Source of the DNA: a bacterium | GTDB lineage: Bacteria > Krumholzibacteriota > Krumholzibacteriia > LZORAL124-64-63 | Direction of reading: 5' to 3' | Assembly (NCBI GenBank): GCA_030635025.1 | Contig: DAOVZQ010000170.1 | Span: 1-6,071 of the forward strand | Length of the DNA stretch: 6,071 nucleotides | Shown: positions 1 to 5,552 of the stretch, in pieces | Layout of the letters: each line of letters opens with the position of its first letter | Position numbering within the stretch: the stretch's first letter is position 1 | Notes under the pieces: model-generated | Told to the model about the DNA's origin: nothing | The model's input: only the letters and a program-made list of their open reading frames with translations | The model's database searches: none | Made by a program: the position numbers and the translations under genes

Positions 1-613
1 CGAGCGGAAGCGGAACTGCCCCCGTGGCCTGCCTTGGGTTCAGGAATGCGTAGTCGGGATTGTGCGCCATCTGGTAGAGGCGTTGGGCAGAATCCTTACC
101 CCTGAGGCCGTCAACGAATATCTTCTCGCTCATGAGGTCGTTCTTCGCTTGGCGCGTGATGTCGAGTAGTTCGCGGAAATGTGCATTGCGAAGCCATGCC
201 ATGTAGTGGCGCTTCGTGGTCTTGGTGATTATCATGGCCTTCGATGCGTTGCCGTTGGCGTCCCAGTATGTGCATGCGAAGTCGAACTGTGCTTGGTCGA
301 CATCTTCGTGGTACTCCATGAAGGCTGCCGGTATGTCGCCGAGCATGCCGGGCTGATCGGCGATCTTGCATGCTCGTTTCTCGGAGGCGATTGTCATCGG
401 CGATAGTTCGCCGCCGCTTTCGTCGTGTGTTTTGGCCTGGCTGCGCCATTTGTATCGTGCGGCGTGCGTGCGCACTGTCGACTTCTTGATGTCGAGTCCT
501 GACTTCGCCAGGGCCTTGTCGATAGACCGGGATGGCCCCATCTCATCGTAGATGGTGTAGAGCGCCTCCCAGTCTCGGTTGGGGATAGTGTATCTGGCGA
601 CCTTGTCAGGCAT
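1..613 (-). CDS. Double helix-turn-helix protein, possibly terminase small subunit-like (3' end outside window)
   Basis: The frame opens at an ATG (613-611) and stays open for 204 codons to the window edge with no stop, so the C-terminus is missing. Two helical DNA-binding-like regions are visible. Residues about 14-60 (DWEALYTIYDEMG ... KKSTVRTHAARYKWRSQA) look like a homeodomain-like HTH. Residues about 108-195 (QFDFACTYWDANGNASKAM ... HFRELLDITRQAKND ... NPDYAFLNPR) follow a layout common in phage terminase small subunits of the HTH type: HTH, 'F..LL' helix, acidic/basic helix, then 'NP.Y...NPR'. The start overlaps the stop of the preceding gene by 8 bases (ATGCCTGA), which suggests translational coupling; an AGGA lies 11 bases upstream. 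Packaging is an inference from this resemblance only. A transcription regulator or other DNA-binding protein is a fair alternative. I am sure of the coding frame and unsure of the function. Confidence 0.85.
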   Translation of the reverse strand, partial: MPDKVARYTIPNRDWEALYTIYDEMGPSRSIDKALAKSGLDIKKSTVRTHAARYKWRSQAKTHDESGGELSPMTIASEKRACKIADQPGMLGDIPAAFMEYHEDVDQAQFDFACTYWDANGNASKAMIITKTTKRHYMAWLRNAHFRELLDITRQAKNDLMSEKIFVDGLRGKDSAQRLYQMAHNPDYAFLNPRQATGAVPLPL

Positions 614-1364
614 CGTCCGTGGCGTCCTGTCCTGGGCTGTGATTGTCGACGGCCTGCTCGGGTTCTACAGGGGTTGAGTGCGGGCACCGAAAGGAGCCCT
701 GACACTTATGATCTCGGTCGTCTGTCTTGGAGATTGGGCAGTCGGGTGTGTCGAGTGTCCCGCAGGACGGGTCGCCTGCGTCCGTGAATACAGGGAGGCC
801 AGCAACCTTCCTGCATGTCTGGACGCCAGGACAGTCGTCGTAGTCCGTGGTCTCGGCAGGGCAGTCGGCGTCACAGCGGTATTGGCATGACTCCTGCCGC
901 CCGTTGTCGTCTACGGGCCACGGGTGATCGGCGCTCATCTTCTCGGCTGCCGCTCGAAGTTTCGCGGCTCCTTCCGCATCGATGGTGACCTCCACGGTTG
1001 CCCCGTCGGCTATTTTCCTGGGGTCCAGGATCGCTTCTGCGATCTCTTTTGCTGCTTTTGCGTCGTCCACCATGTCCGGCTGCGTCTCCGCGCCGATCTC
1101 CACGGGCACTGCATCAGCCGAGAACTTGTTGGCCCAGCCGATCTTCATTTCGACCTTCTGCTTCGTGTGCAGTTTTGTGATTTTCAGGCCCACCGAGATG
1201 GCGAATGGCTTCGCCCAGTCTGGGCCGTCGAGGTGGCGCTGGAGGGCTTCGAAGAGTTCTTCGTCGTGGTCGACCAGGATTCCGCGAATGGATCGAGCAG
1301 CCGTATTGGGCAGGTCTATTCTGTGAAACATGTCGTCCTGGGCGGTCATTGCTCGGGGGATCAT
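606..1364 (-). CDS. Hypothetical protein with cysteine-rich C-terminal tail
   Basis: This is a 252-residue protein I cannot assign to a family. The N-terminal half (about 10-145) looks like an ordinary soluble domain: an acidic helix (DHDEELFEALQRHLDG), a strand-rich stretch (FAISVGLKITKLHTKQKVEMKI, shown by its alternating pattern), and a lysine/alanine helix ending near residue 145. The tail (about 155-230) holds nine cysteines, at 160, 164, 168, 178, 184, 201, 209, 221 and 227, with a C-x3-C-x3-C opening and CPH near the end, set in Asp/Pro/Thr-rich sequence. There is no signal peptide or membrane segment. The cysteines could bind metal, but no standard zinc-finger spacing is evident. The ATG at 1364-1362 shares one base with the TAA of the nuclease gene (TAATG), which points to coupled translation; a second in-frame ATG five codons later (1349-1347) is possible. 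The gene sits between the recombination genes and the possible packaging gene. Confidence 0.85.
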   Translation of the reverse strand: MIPRAMTAQDDMFHRIDLPNTAARSIRGILVDHDEELFEALQRHLDGPDWAKPFAISVGLKITKLHTKQKVEMKIGWANKFSADAVPVEIGAETQPDMVDDAKAAKEIAEAILDPRKIADGATVEVTIDAEGAAKLRAAAEKMSADHPWPVDDNGRQESCQYRCDADCPAETTDYDDCPGVQTCRKVAGLPVFTDAGDPSCGTLDTPDCPISKTDDRDHKCQGSFRCPHSTPVEPEQAVDNHSPGQDATDDA

Positions 1365-2410
1365 TACTTGCTCTTTCTGAGGCTCACTGACGGCGCGCCT
1401 CGTTGGATTAGGTCGGCAATTTTCTCGTCGATGAAGGCCCTGGCAACGGCGAGAGTCTGCCCGTTCTTCTCAGCGACGGCAACGGCGAGTTTGCCGATGG
1501 CGACGTTGCAGCAGCCGAGGAACTCGTCGGGGTCGAGCCCGAGACGATGACACGCCGCTGAGATGTCGGTGATGGTTGGCTTACCCTTGGCCTCGCTGAT
1601 GGCGTAGCCGGGTATCGGGGTGCCCGACTGCGCCAGGCTCTTGGCTCGTTCGCGTACCGCCTTGGACCATTTGTCGAGAACAGTGGCTGCGGCGAGGGCC
1701 TTGGCGATGGTCTCTGGCTTGCGCATCGAGATTGGGTCGAAGGTCTCAAGACCCACGTCGATGCCCCGCACAACAGCCATGGCGACGCCAGCGAGGGCTG
1801 GGCAGGTGGCAGCGTGGCCGCAGTAGGTACAGGCGTCGCTTGGGATTCCACGTGCCGGATCGTCCGCGCGTCCGTCGGAAATCTCCTGAACCATGCCCGA
1901 AAGACGGGCGAGGGCGTCGTCGAGCCCGACTTCGAACTCGTCTATGTGCCGCGTGCGCCCGTAGAGAATCTGCGCTGTGGCGGTCTTGTATCCGAGTTCC
2001 TGCATGAGCCCAACGGCGTAGGCCGCGAGTTGCGGGCGGCAGTCGGCGTATTCGCCCCGCTTGAAGTCGGAGAGGTACAGGACACCGGCGTCGACGTGCA
2101 TGTTGTCGACGGTGCCGGAAATCACCATGCCGTTCGGGAGCGTCAGGGAGACGCGGCGCTCGGTCTCGATCTTGGCTCCCTGCGCGATGCTCTGTACGTG
2201 CTGAGCGGCCCACGTGACGGCTTCGTGGCCTCCGGGAGTGAGGTCCGCCATGAGCATGTCCTTCTCGGGCGAGTTGGCCAGGCAGGCTGCGAGGGCGGCG
2301 TGCTGCGCGGTGCCGTCCATTGCCGCGGGGGTCTGTGCGCTGCCCGTGTACTCCGGGCATTGCTGGAGGAATGGTAGCGATGATGGTCTGAGCCATGTTG
2401 GGGTTTCCAT
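1364..2410 (-). CDS. PD-(D/E)XK nuclease of the Cas4/RecB-like (DUF2800-type) group, probable Fe-S exonuclease
   Basis: A 348-residue protein, probably the phage exonuclease that resects DNA ends for the neighbouring annealing protein. Visible motifs, in order: RPSSLPFLQQCPEYTGS (8-24), matching the 'SPSS...CPGS' opening of this group; GTAQHAAL (33-40), matching the GTxxH motif; GTVD (99-102), supplying the first metal-binding Asp; LSDFKRG (113-119), supplying the D-x-K catalytic pair D115/K117; and QLAAYA (127-132), the Q-x3-Y motif. C18 together with C194, C197 and C203 (C-x2-C-x5-C) fits the four-cysteine iron-sulfur cluster known in Cas4 and AddB. About 140 residues follow this cluster, ending in a helical Ala/Lys-rich region of unknown role. 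The ATG lies 3 bases after the RecT stop, with AAGGG 10 bases upstream. The nuclease fold is strongly supported. The 5'-3' exonuclease role is inferred from the RecE/RecT-like pairing. It is not a CRISPR Cas4, since no cas gene or array is near. Confidence 0.92.
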   Translation of the reverse strand: METPTWLRPSSLPFLQQCPEYTGSAQTPAAMDGTAQHAALAACLANSPEKDMLMADLTPGGHEAVTWAAQHVQSIAQGAKIETERRVSLTLPNGMVISGTVDNMHVDAGVLYLSDFKRGEYADCRPQLAAYAVGLMQELGYKTATAQILYGRTRHIDEFEVGLDDALARLSGMVQEISDGRADDPARGIPSDACTYCGHAATCPALAGVAMAVVRGIDVGLETFDPISMRKPETIAKALAAATVLDKWSKAVRERAKSLAQSGTPIPGYAISEAKGKPTITDISAACHRLGLDPDEFLGCCNVAIGKLAVAVAEKNGQTLAVARAFIDEKIADLIQRGAPSVSLRKSK

Positions 2411-2413
2411 TGA

Positions 2414-3244
2414 TCAGTTTCCCTTCTTCGCGAGGTGGGCTTCGATGTGAGTCATGAAACCTTTTGTGTCCTGGATTATTTGCAGTTTGATAGCATCCGA
2501 CACATGTTCGAGGGTTTTCGATCCATCTTCTGGCAACCAGCCGATGACCCGCGCGAACTCCTCGGCCGGAATCAGGAGTTCTGCGGCGCCCAGTTCCGGC
2601 AAGACACGGTCGACGAAGTCATCGAGTGTCGGCTCGGCCGCGGATGTGGGCGTCGGGGCGGGGGCGGGGGCTGGGGTCGGTGTCTCGGGGTCGAGGATGG
2701 GTTTGGCCTTCTGCGTCGGCATGTCAGTGAACTCGGCGACCTCCTCGGGCGTGTAGACGCCGTGGATCGCCTCGGGCATGATCATGCGAATGGCCATGGA
2801 GATCACGCGAGCGCGAAGCATGCTTTGCGGGGTCCGCACCCAGGGCGAGTCTTTGTCGGTGAACTTCGTTCCGGTCCGTGTCGGCCGGTCGTAAGCCGCA
2901 CAGGCTTCCTTGAGTGTGAGGCCGACCTCGTAGCCTTTGTGCTCGCCGTGAGTCCAGAGGGCTCGGGCGACGGCGTCTGTCGTCTCCACCCATTGCACCT
3001 TGCCGCCCAGGCCCATGTAGCGGGCCAGCATCGTGTCGGCGCGCATACTGGGACGCCCTTTGATGAAGTTGTAGGTGGCGGCGATGTCGAGGAGCGAGGT
3101 GCCTTGCGTCATGGCTTCGATGACGAGCACGACGCCCGCGCCTGGGTTGTCCAGGCCGAACATGCCTGACTGTACGAGGGCCTTGCCGAGTTTCATGAGG
3201 TCGTCGACCGGGTCTTGTGAGTTGGAAAGGTTGAGGGGGGGCAT
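2414..3244 (-). CDS. recT: RecT-family single-strand DNA annealing protein
   Basis: A 276-residue recombinase that would coat and anneal single-stranded DNA during phage recombination. The core spans about residues 12-172. It contains ALVQSGMFG (22-30), a helix with VVLVIEAMTQG, the NFIKGRPSMRADTMLA block (59-74; the 'IKGRPxMxAxxM' motif typical of this family), and PQSMLRARVISMAIRM (139-154) followed by PEAIHGVYTPEEVAEF (157-172), the conserved end of the RecT core. A Pro/Ala/Thr linker (PAPAPAPTPT, 191-200) joins it to an acidic helical C-terminal domain (about 203-276). That domain lies outside the core and could contact a partner such as SSB or the nuclease. A strong GGAGG lies 8 bases before the ATG, inside the end of the previous gene, and the intergenic gap is 3 bases. 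The nuclease follows 3 bases downstream, the usual two-gene recombination arrangement. The family call is firm; the role of the C-terminal domain is unknown. Confidence 0.92.
   Translation of the reverse strand: MPPLNLSNSQDPVDDLMKLGKALVQSGMFGLDNPGAGVVLVIEAMTQGTSLLDIAATYNFIKGRPSMRADTMLARYMGLGGKVQWVETTDAVARALWTHGEHKGYEVGLTLKEACAAYDRPTRTGTKFTDKDSPWVRTPQSMLRARVISMAIRMIMPEAIHGVYTPEEVAEFTDMPTQKAKPILDPETPTPAPAPAPTPTSAAEPTLDDFVDRVLPELGAAELLIPAEEFARVIGWLPEDGSKTLEHVSDAIKLQIIQDTKGFMTHIEAHLAKKGN
2655..2676 (+). other. G-quadruplex-type motif opposite the RecT proline linker
   Basis: The plus strand has four runs of 4, 5, 5 and 4 guanines separated by one or two bases, which meets the usual G3+N1-7 pattern. 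It is the template strand of recT and the complement of codons for the PAPAPAPTPT linker. Codon choice for Pro and Ala in a GC-rich genome can produce it without selection, so function is unproven. Confidence 0.6.
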
Positions 3245-3257
3245 GGGTCAGGCCTCC
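3242..3257 (-). promoter_or_regulatory. Strong Shine-Dalgarno site for recT
   Basis: GGAGG (3257-3253), preceded by AGA, lies 8 bases before the recT ATG. It falls within the last codons of the preceding gene. It is the best ribosome binding site in the window, in keeping with an annealing protein needed in many copies. Confidence 0.8.
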
Positions 3258-3604
3258 TCTGTGGCGGAGTCGTCGGACTCGGCGGGCGGGTCGGGAAGGG
3301 CGCCGTGCGGGAGATGTACTTTGCGCACCGCAATGGCTTTCAGGTTTGGCACGAGCGTGTTGTCGGTGAAGAGCCCGAGGCCGATTGCGTGGCGCGTGGC
3401 GGTAAGGGCCGCCTGCAGACCTTTGCGGGATTCGAAAAGAGCGACCGAAGGGTCGTCTTCTTTGTGGCGGGTCAGGCAGAGACCTTCCCCGAAAGTGCGA
3501 ACGGACAGGAACTGTTCGACGCCCTCGGCGATCTTCTCGATCGGGGCGAAGCCCGTGGTAACCGTGTTGCCTTCCGTCATGATTAGTCGAGCGAATGCGT
3601 CCAT
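3248..3604 (-). CDS. Hypothetical small phage protein (118 residues)
   Basis: I do not recognise this protein. It begins MDAFARLIMTEGNTV and appears to be one compact alpha/beta domain (about 1-95) with a hydrophobic stretch (KGLQAALTATRHAIGLGLF) too polar and short for a membrane segment. A disordered acidic tail rich in Pro, Ser, Asp and Glu follows (about 100-118). An ATG 21 codons further upstream (3667) is in frame, but that extension lies inside the helicase gene. The ATG at 3604-3602 is preferred because GGAG (3617-3614) sits 9 bases before it, directly after the helicase TAA. The gene lies between the primase-helicase and recT, 3 bases before the recT start. An accessory role in replication or recombination (for example an ssDNA-binding or loader protein) is possible from position alone; no motif supports it. 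Confidence 0.83.
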   Translation of the reverse strand: MDAFARLIMTEGNTVTTGFAPIEKIAEGVEQFLSVRTFGEGLCLTRHKEDDPSVALFESRKGLQAALTATRHAIGLGLFTDNTLVPNLKAIAVRKVHLPHGALPDPPAESDDSATEEA

Positions 3605-3620
3605 GATTCTCTTCTCCTTA
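3602..3620 (-). promoter_or_regulatory. Stop/Shine-Dalgarno junction that sets the start of the 118-residue protein
   Basis: The helicase TAA (3620-3618) is followed at once by GGAG (3617-3614), then 9 bases, then ATG (3604-3602). This compact arrangement decides the start against the in-frame ATG at 3667. Confidence 0.8.
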
Positions 3621-5552
3621 CGGTGTGGGTTTTTCGCGCTCTGAAACCCAGAGTCGCTTGGCTTCATCGAGCCAGTAGTACTTGTAGAATCTCGATTGGC
3701 TTATGCTAAAATGCTCCATTGCATGTTCGCAGAGCACTCGGACTTTGTCAACTCCGTCGGCGACCTGAGCGATGAGGAATTCGCGCATCGCCTCGGAAAC
3801 CGGCTGGGCGTTTCTCTCCTCCTTTTCCGGCGGGTCTGTGCGCTCCCAGACCGTGCCTGTTTTGCTGTGCTGCATCCAAATAGGGGATGGGACGCCGGCG
3901 CGCTGGCCGCGCTTGGCCAGGTGAAAGGCGTACTTCCCGTCCCCGTAGGGCTTGAGGTACCAGATTGCCCGGGCCCAGTTCGCAAGGTCGCTCGAGCCGA
4001 TTCCGGCGTAGGAAAGTTCGTGTTCGATGAGCGCCACGCGGCTGCCTTGCTTGGGAGGCTTGCCTGTGTGGTGAATCCACACCCAGGCCGTGCTGTGTTC
4101 GTTGAGGAGTGGCTGCAGTCCATTGCGAAGGAACTTTGAGACGGCGGCCTGGTCAGAGATGTCGGCGCCGATGTAGGACATGAGCGGGTCGGCCCAGATC
4201 ATGTCCGGGGCGTGCGTTAGGATGAGTCGCTTTGCCAGGGCTATGAAGTCGTCGCCGGTGTGCGTGGAGGTCAAGGTGATGGAGAGGTTCGAGTCGAGAA
4301 GTGTGCGCTCTTGCTTCGTGAATTCCAGGGCTACTATCACCGATTGCAGCATCTCCGCAAGGTCGAGTTCGTCGTTCTCCGCCTGAATGAGGAGTTGGGA
4401 CAAGGCAAAGGCCGGTCGGATCCCGAAGAACGGGCGGCCCACGGCTGCGCAGGCCATGAACTGCATCTGAAGCGTGGACTTGCCGATCCCGGACGGGCCG
4501 ACGAGCATGGCCGAGTGGCCCTTGCAGATGTACCTGTTTTTCCCGAGCAGCGTAGTCGAGGCGTCGTCGGGGTTGAGGGAGAGGAGGCGGGATGGCCGTA
4601 GCGAGGCCGGTGCGGAGTCTTCGGCAGTCGCTATGTCGATCCAGTCGTCTATGGGCCGGAGGTTGACGTTCAGGGCGAGCAGTGCCTGGGCGGTACCTGC
4701 TCGGGATGCGCCTGGCGCTCGTGTGAGGCGTGCGGGGTTGATGTTTTGCTGGTCGAGGCCCATGTCCGCGAAGTATTCGTAGAGCGCCTTGACGCGCCGG
4801 TCGTATTCCGTGCGGCTCCTGGCGAGGATCGGGACTATCGCGTGGAGTGACCTGGCGCCGCTGAACGTCAGGGCGGTCATCGGGACGCGCGATTTCAACA
4901 GGGCGTCGAGTTGTTGCGGCAGCGAGATCCCGTCGAATTCGAGAAGGGCGTGACGAAAGAAAATGACGTGGGAATCGTCTCGACCTTCGTTCGATGTCGG
5001 ATTCATTGTCATATACAAGCCCGTAGGCTCAGAGCGCGACAGGATTTCGTCGATGGGTTTCGAGGCGAGTTTGTCGAGCCAAAACTCGACGGGCTCGATG
5101 GAGCCTCGCCCTGCGGGAATTTCTTTCCCGGTGTCGTCGATTGTGCCCGCGGTGAAGCATACGTGCTCGCCAGGGCGGAAAAGGGCGGAGAGAGTGCGGG
5201 CTGTCGGGTCTGGGAGCGGGTTGTCGAGCGAGATAGTGTCGGGCAACGACGATGACGAGGGCGTGCCATTCTTTCGCGATGGGGTTGTCCCGATTAGGTA
5301 GCCACGCCTGGTTGATGCGGCTGTTTTGCGTAGGGCTTCGTCGACTTTGTGCGCGAGTTCCCTGTCGGACCATGGGGGCTGACATTGGGCGTTCCATTCT
5401 GTGAGCAAGGTGGCGACGTCGTTCTCGGGCAGGTCGAAGCCCTCGGCGAGGGCCATGGCAGCGCGGAAGGTCGCGTTGTGTCCGGCTTGACCGGCGACGG
5501 CCGGCTCGATGCTGGCGAGGTACTTGCGGGCTCTGCCTGTCAGAGAAGTCAA
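3618..5552 (-). CDS. Fused primase-like / RepA-type hexameric helicase
   Basis: Residue numbers count from the alternative ATG at 5603 (661 residues; subtract 17 for the preferred 644-residue form). Residues 24-95 resemble the helical primase C-terminal (PriCT) domain (AGQAGHNATFRAAM ... EWNAQCQPPWSDREL). About 137-330 resembles an archaeo-eukaryotic-type primase: LLEFDGI (220-226), TFSGARSLHAIV (246-257) and NPARLTRAPGASR (289-301). About 355-580 is a RecA-fold helicase of the RepA/AAA_25 group: Walker A GPSGIGKS (369-376), QAEND (407-411), Walker B-like DMIWADPL (467-474) and VWIHHTGKPP (508-517). About 600-655 looks like a winged helix. It should prime and unwind DNA at the replication fork. 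The preferred start is TTG (5552-5550): it overlaps the upstream stop as TTGA and has GAGG 10 bases before it. The ATG at 5603 has no visible ribosome site, and its extra 17 codons overlap a conserved part of the upstream protein. Helicase identity is firm; primase activity is likely but untested. Confidence 0.93.
   Translation of the reverse strand: MTSLTGRARKYLASIEPAVAGQAGHNATFRAAMALAEGFDLPENDVATLLTEWNAQCQPPWSDRELAHKVDEALRKTAASTRRGYLIGTTPSRKNGTPSSSSLPDTISLDNPLPDPTARTLSALFRPGEHVCFTAGTIDDTGKEIPAGRGSIEPVEFWLDKLASKPIDEILSRSEPTGLYMTMNPTSNEGRDDSHVIFFRHALLEFDGISLPQQLDALLKSRVPMTALTFSGARSLHAIVPILARSRTEYDRRVKALYEYFADMGLDQQNINPARLTRAPGASRAGTAQALLALNVNLRPIDDWIDIATAEDSAPASLRPSRLLSLNPDDASTTLLGKNRYICKGHSAMLVGPSGIGKSTLQMQFMACAAVGRPFFGIRPAFALSQLLIQAENDELDLAEMLQSVIVALEFTKQERTLLDSNLSITLTSTHTGDDFIALAKRLILTHAPDMIWADPLMSYIGADISDQAAVSKFLRNGLQPLLNEHSTAWVWIHHTGKPPKQGSRVALIEHELSYAGIGSSDLANWARAIWYLKPYGDGKYAFHLAKRGQRAGVPSPIWMQHSKTGTVWERTDPPEKEERNAQPVSEAMREFLIAQVADGVDKVRVLCEHAMEHFSISQSRFYKYYWLDEAKRLWVSEREKPTP

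Noticed and set aside
924..1550. Long plus-strand open frame of 208 codons
   Set aside because: It lies opposite the cysteine-rich gene and the end of the nuclease gene, has no ribosome site or recognisable motif, and crosses a well-supported minus-strand gene junction. GC-rich DNA often leaves antisense frames open.
1746..2396. Minus-strand open frame of 216 codons within the nuclease gene
   Set aside because: It is an Arg/His/Pro-rich shadow in another frame of the nuclease, whose own frame carries all the active-site motifs.
1364..2410. Nuclease as a CRISPR Cas4 or part of a defence system
   Set aside because: The motif set is shared with Cas4, but the neighbours are recT and phage replication genes and no cas gene or array is present.
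2435..3169. Plus-strand open frame of 244 codons opposite recT
   Set aside because: Its sequence is low-complexity Gly/Arg/His-rich, as expected from the antisense of a GC-rich gene, and recT on the other strand has conserved family motifs.
3604..3621. Promoter or terminator between the helicase and the 118-residue gene
   Set aside because: The gap is only 13 bases and is filled by the ribosome binding site; no hairpin or promoter elements fit.
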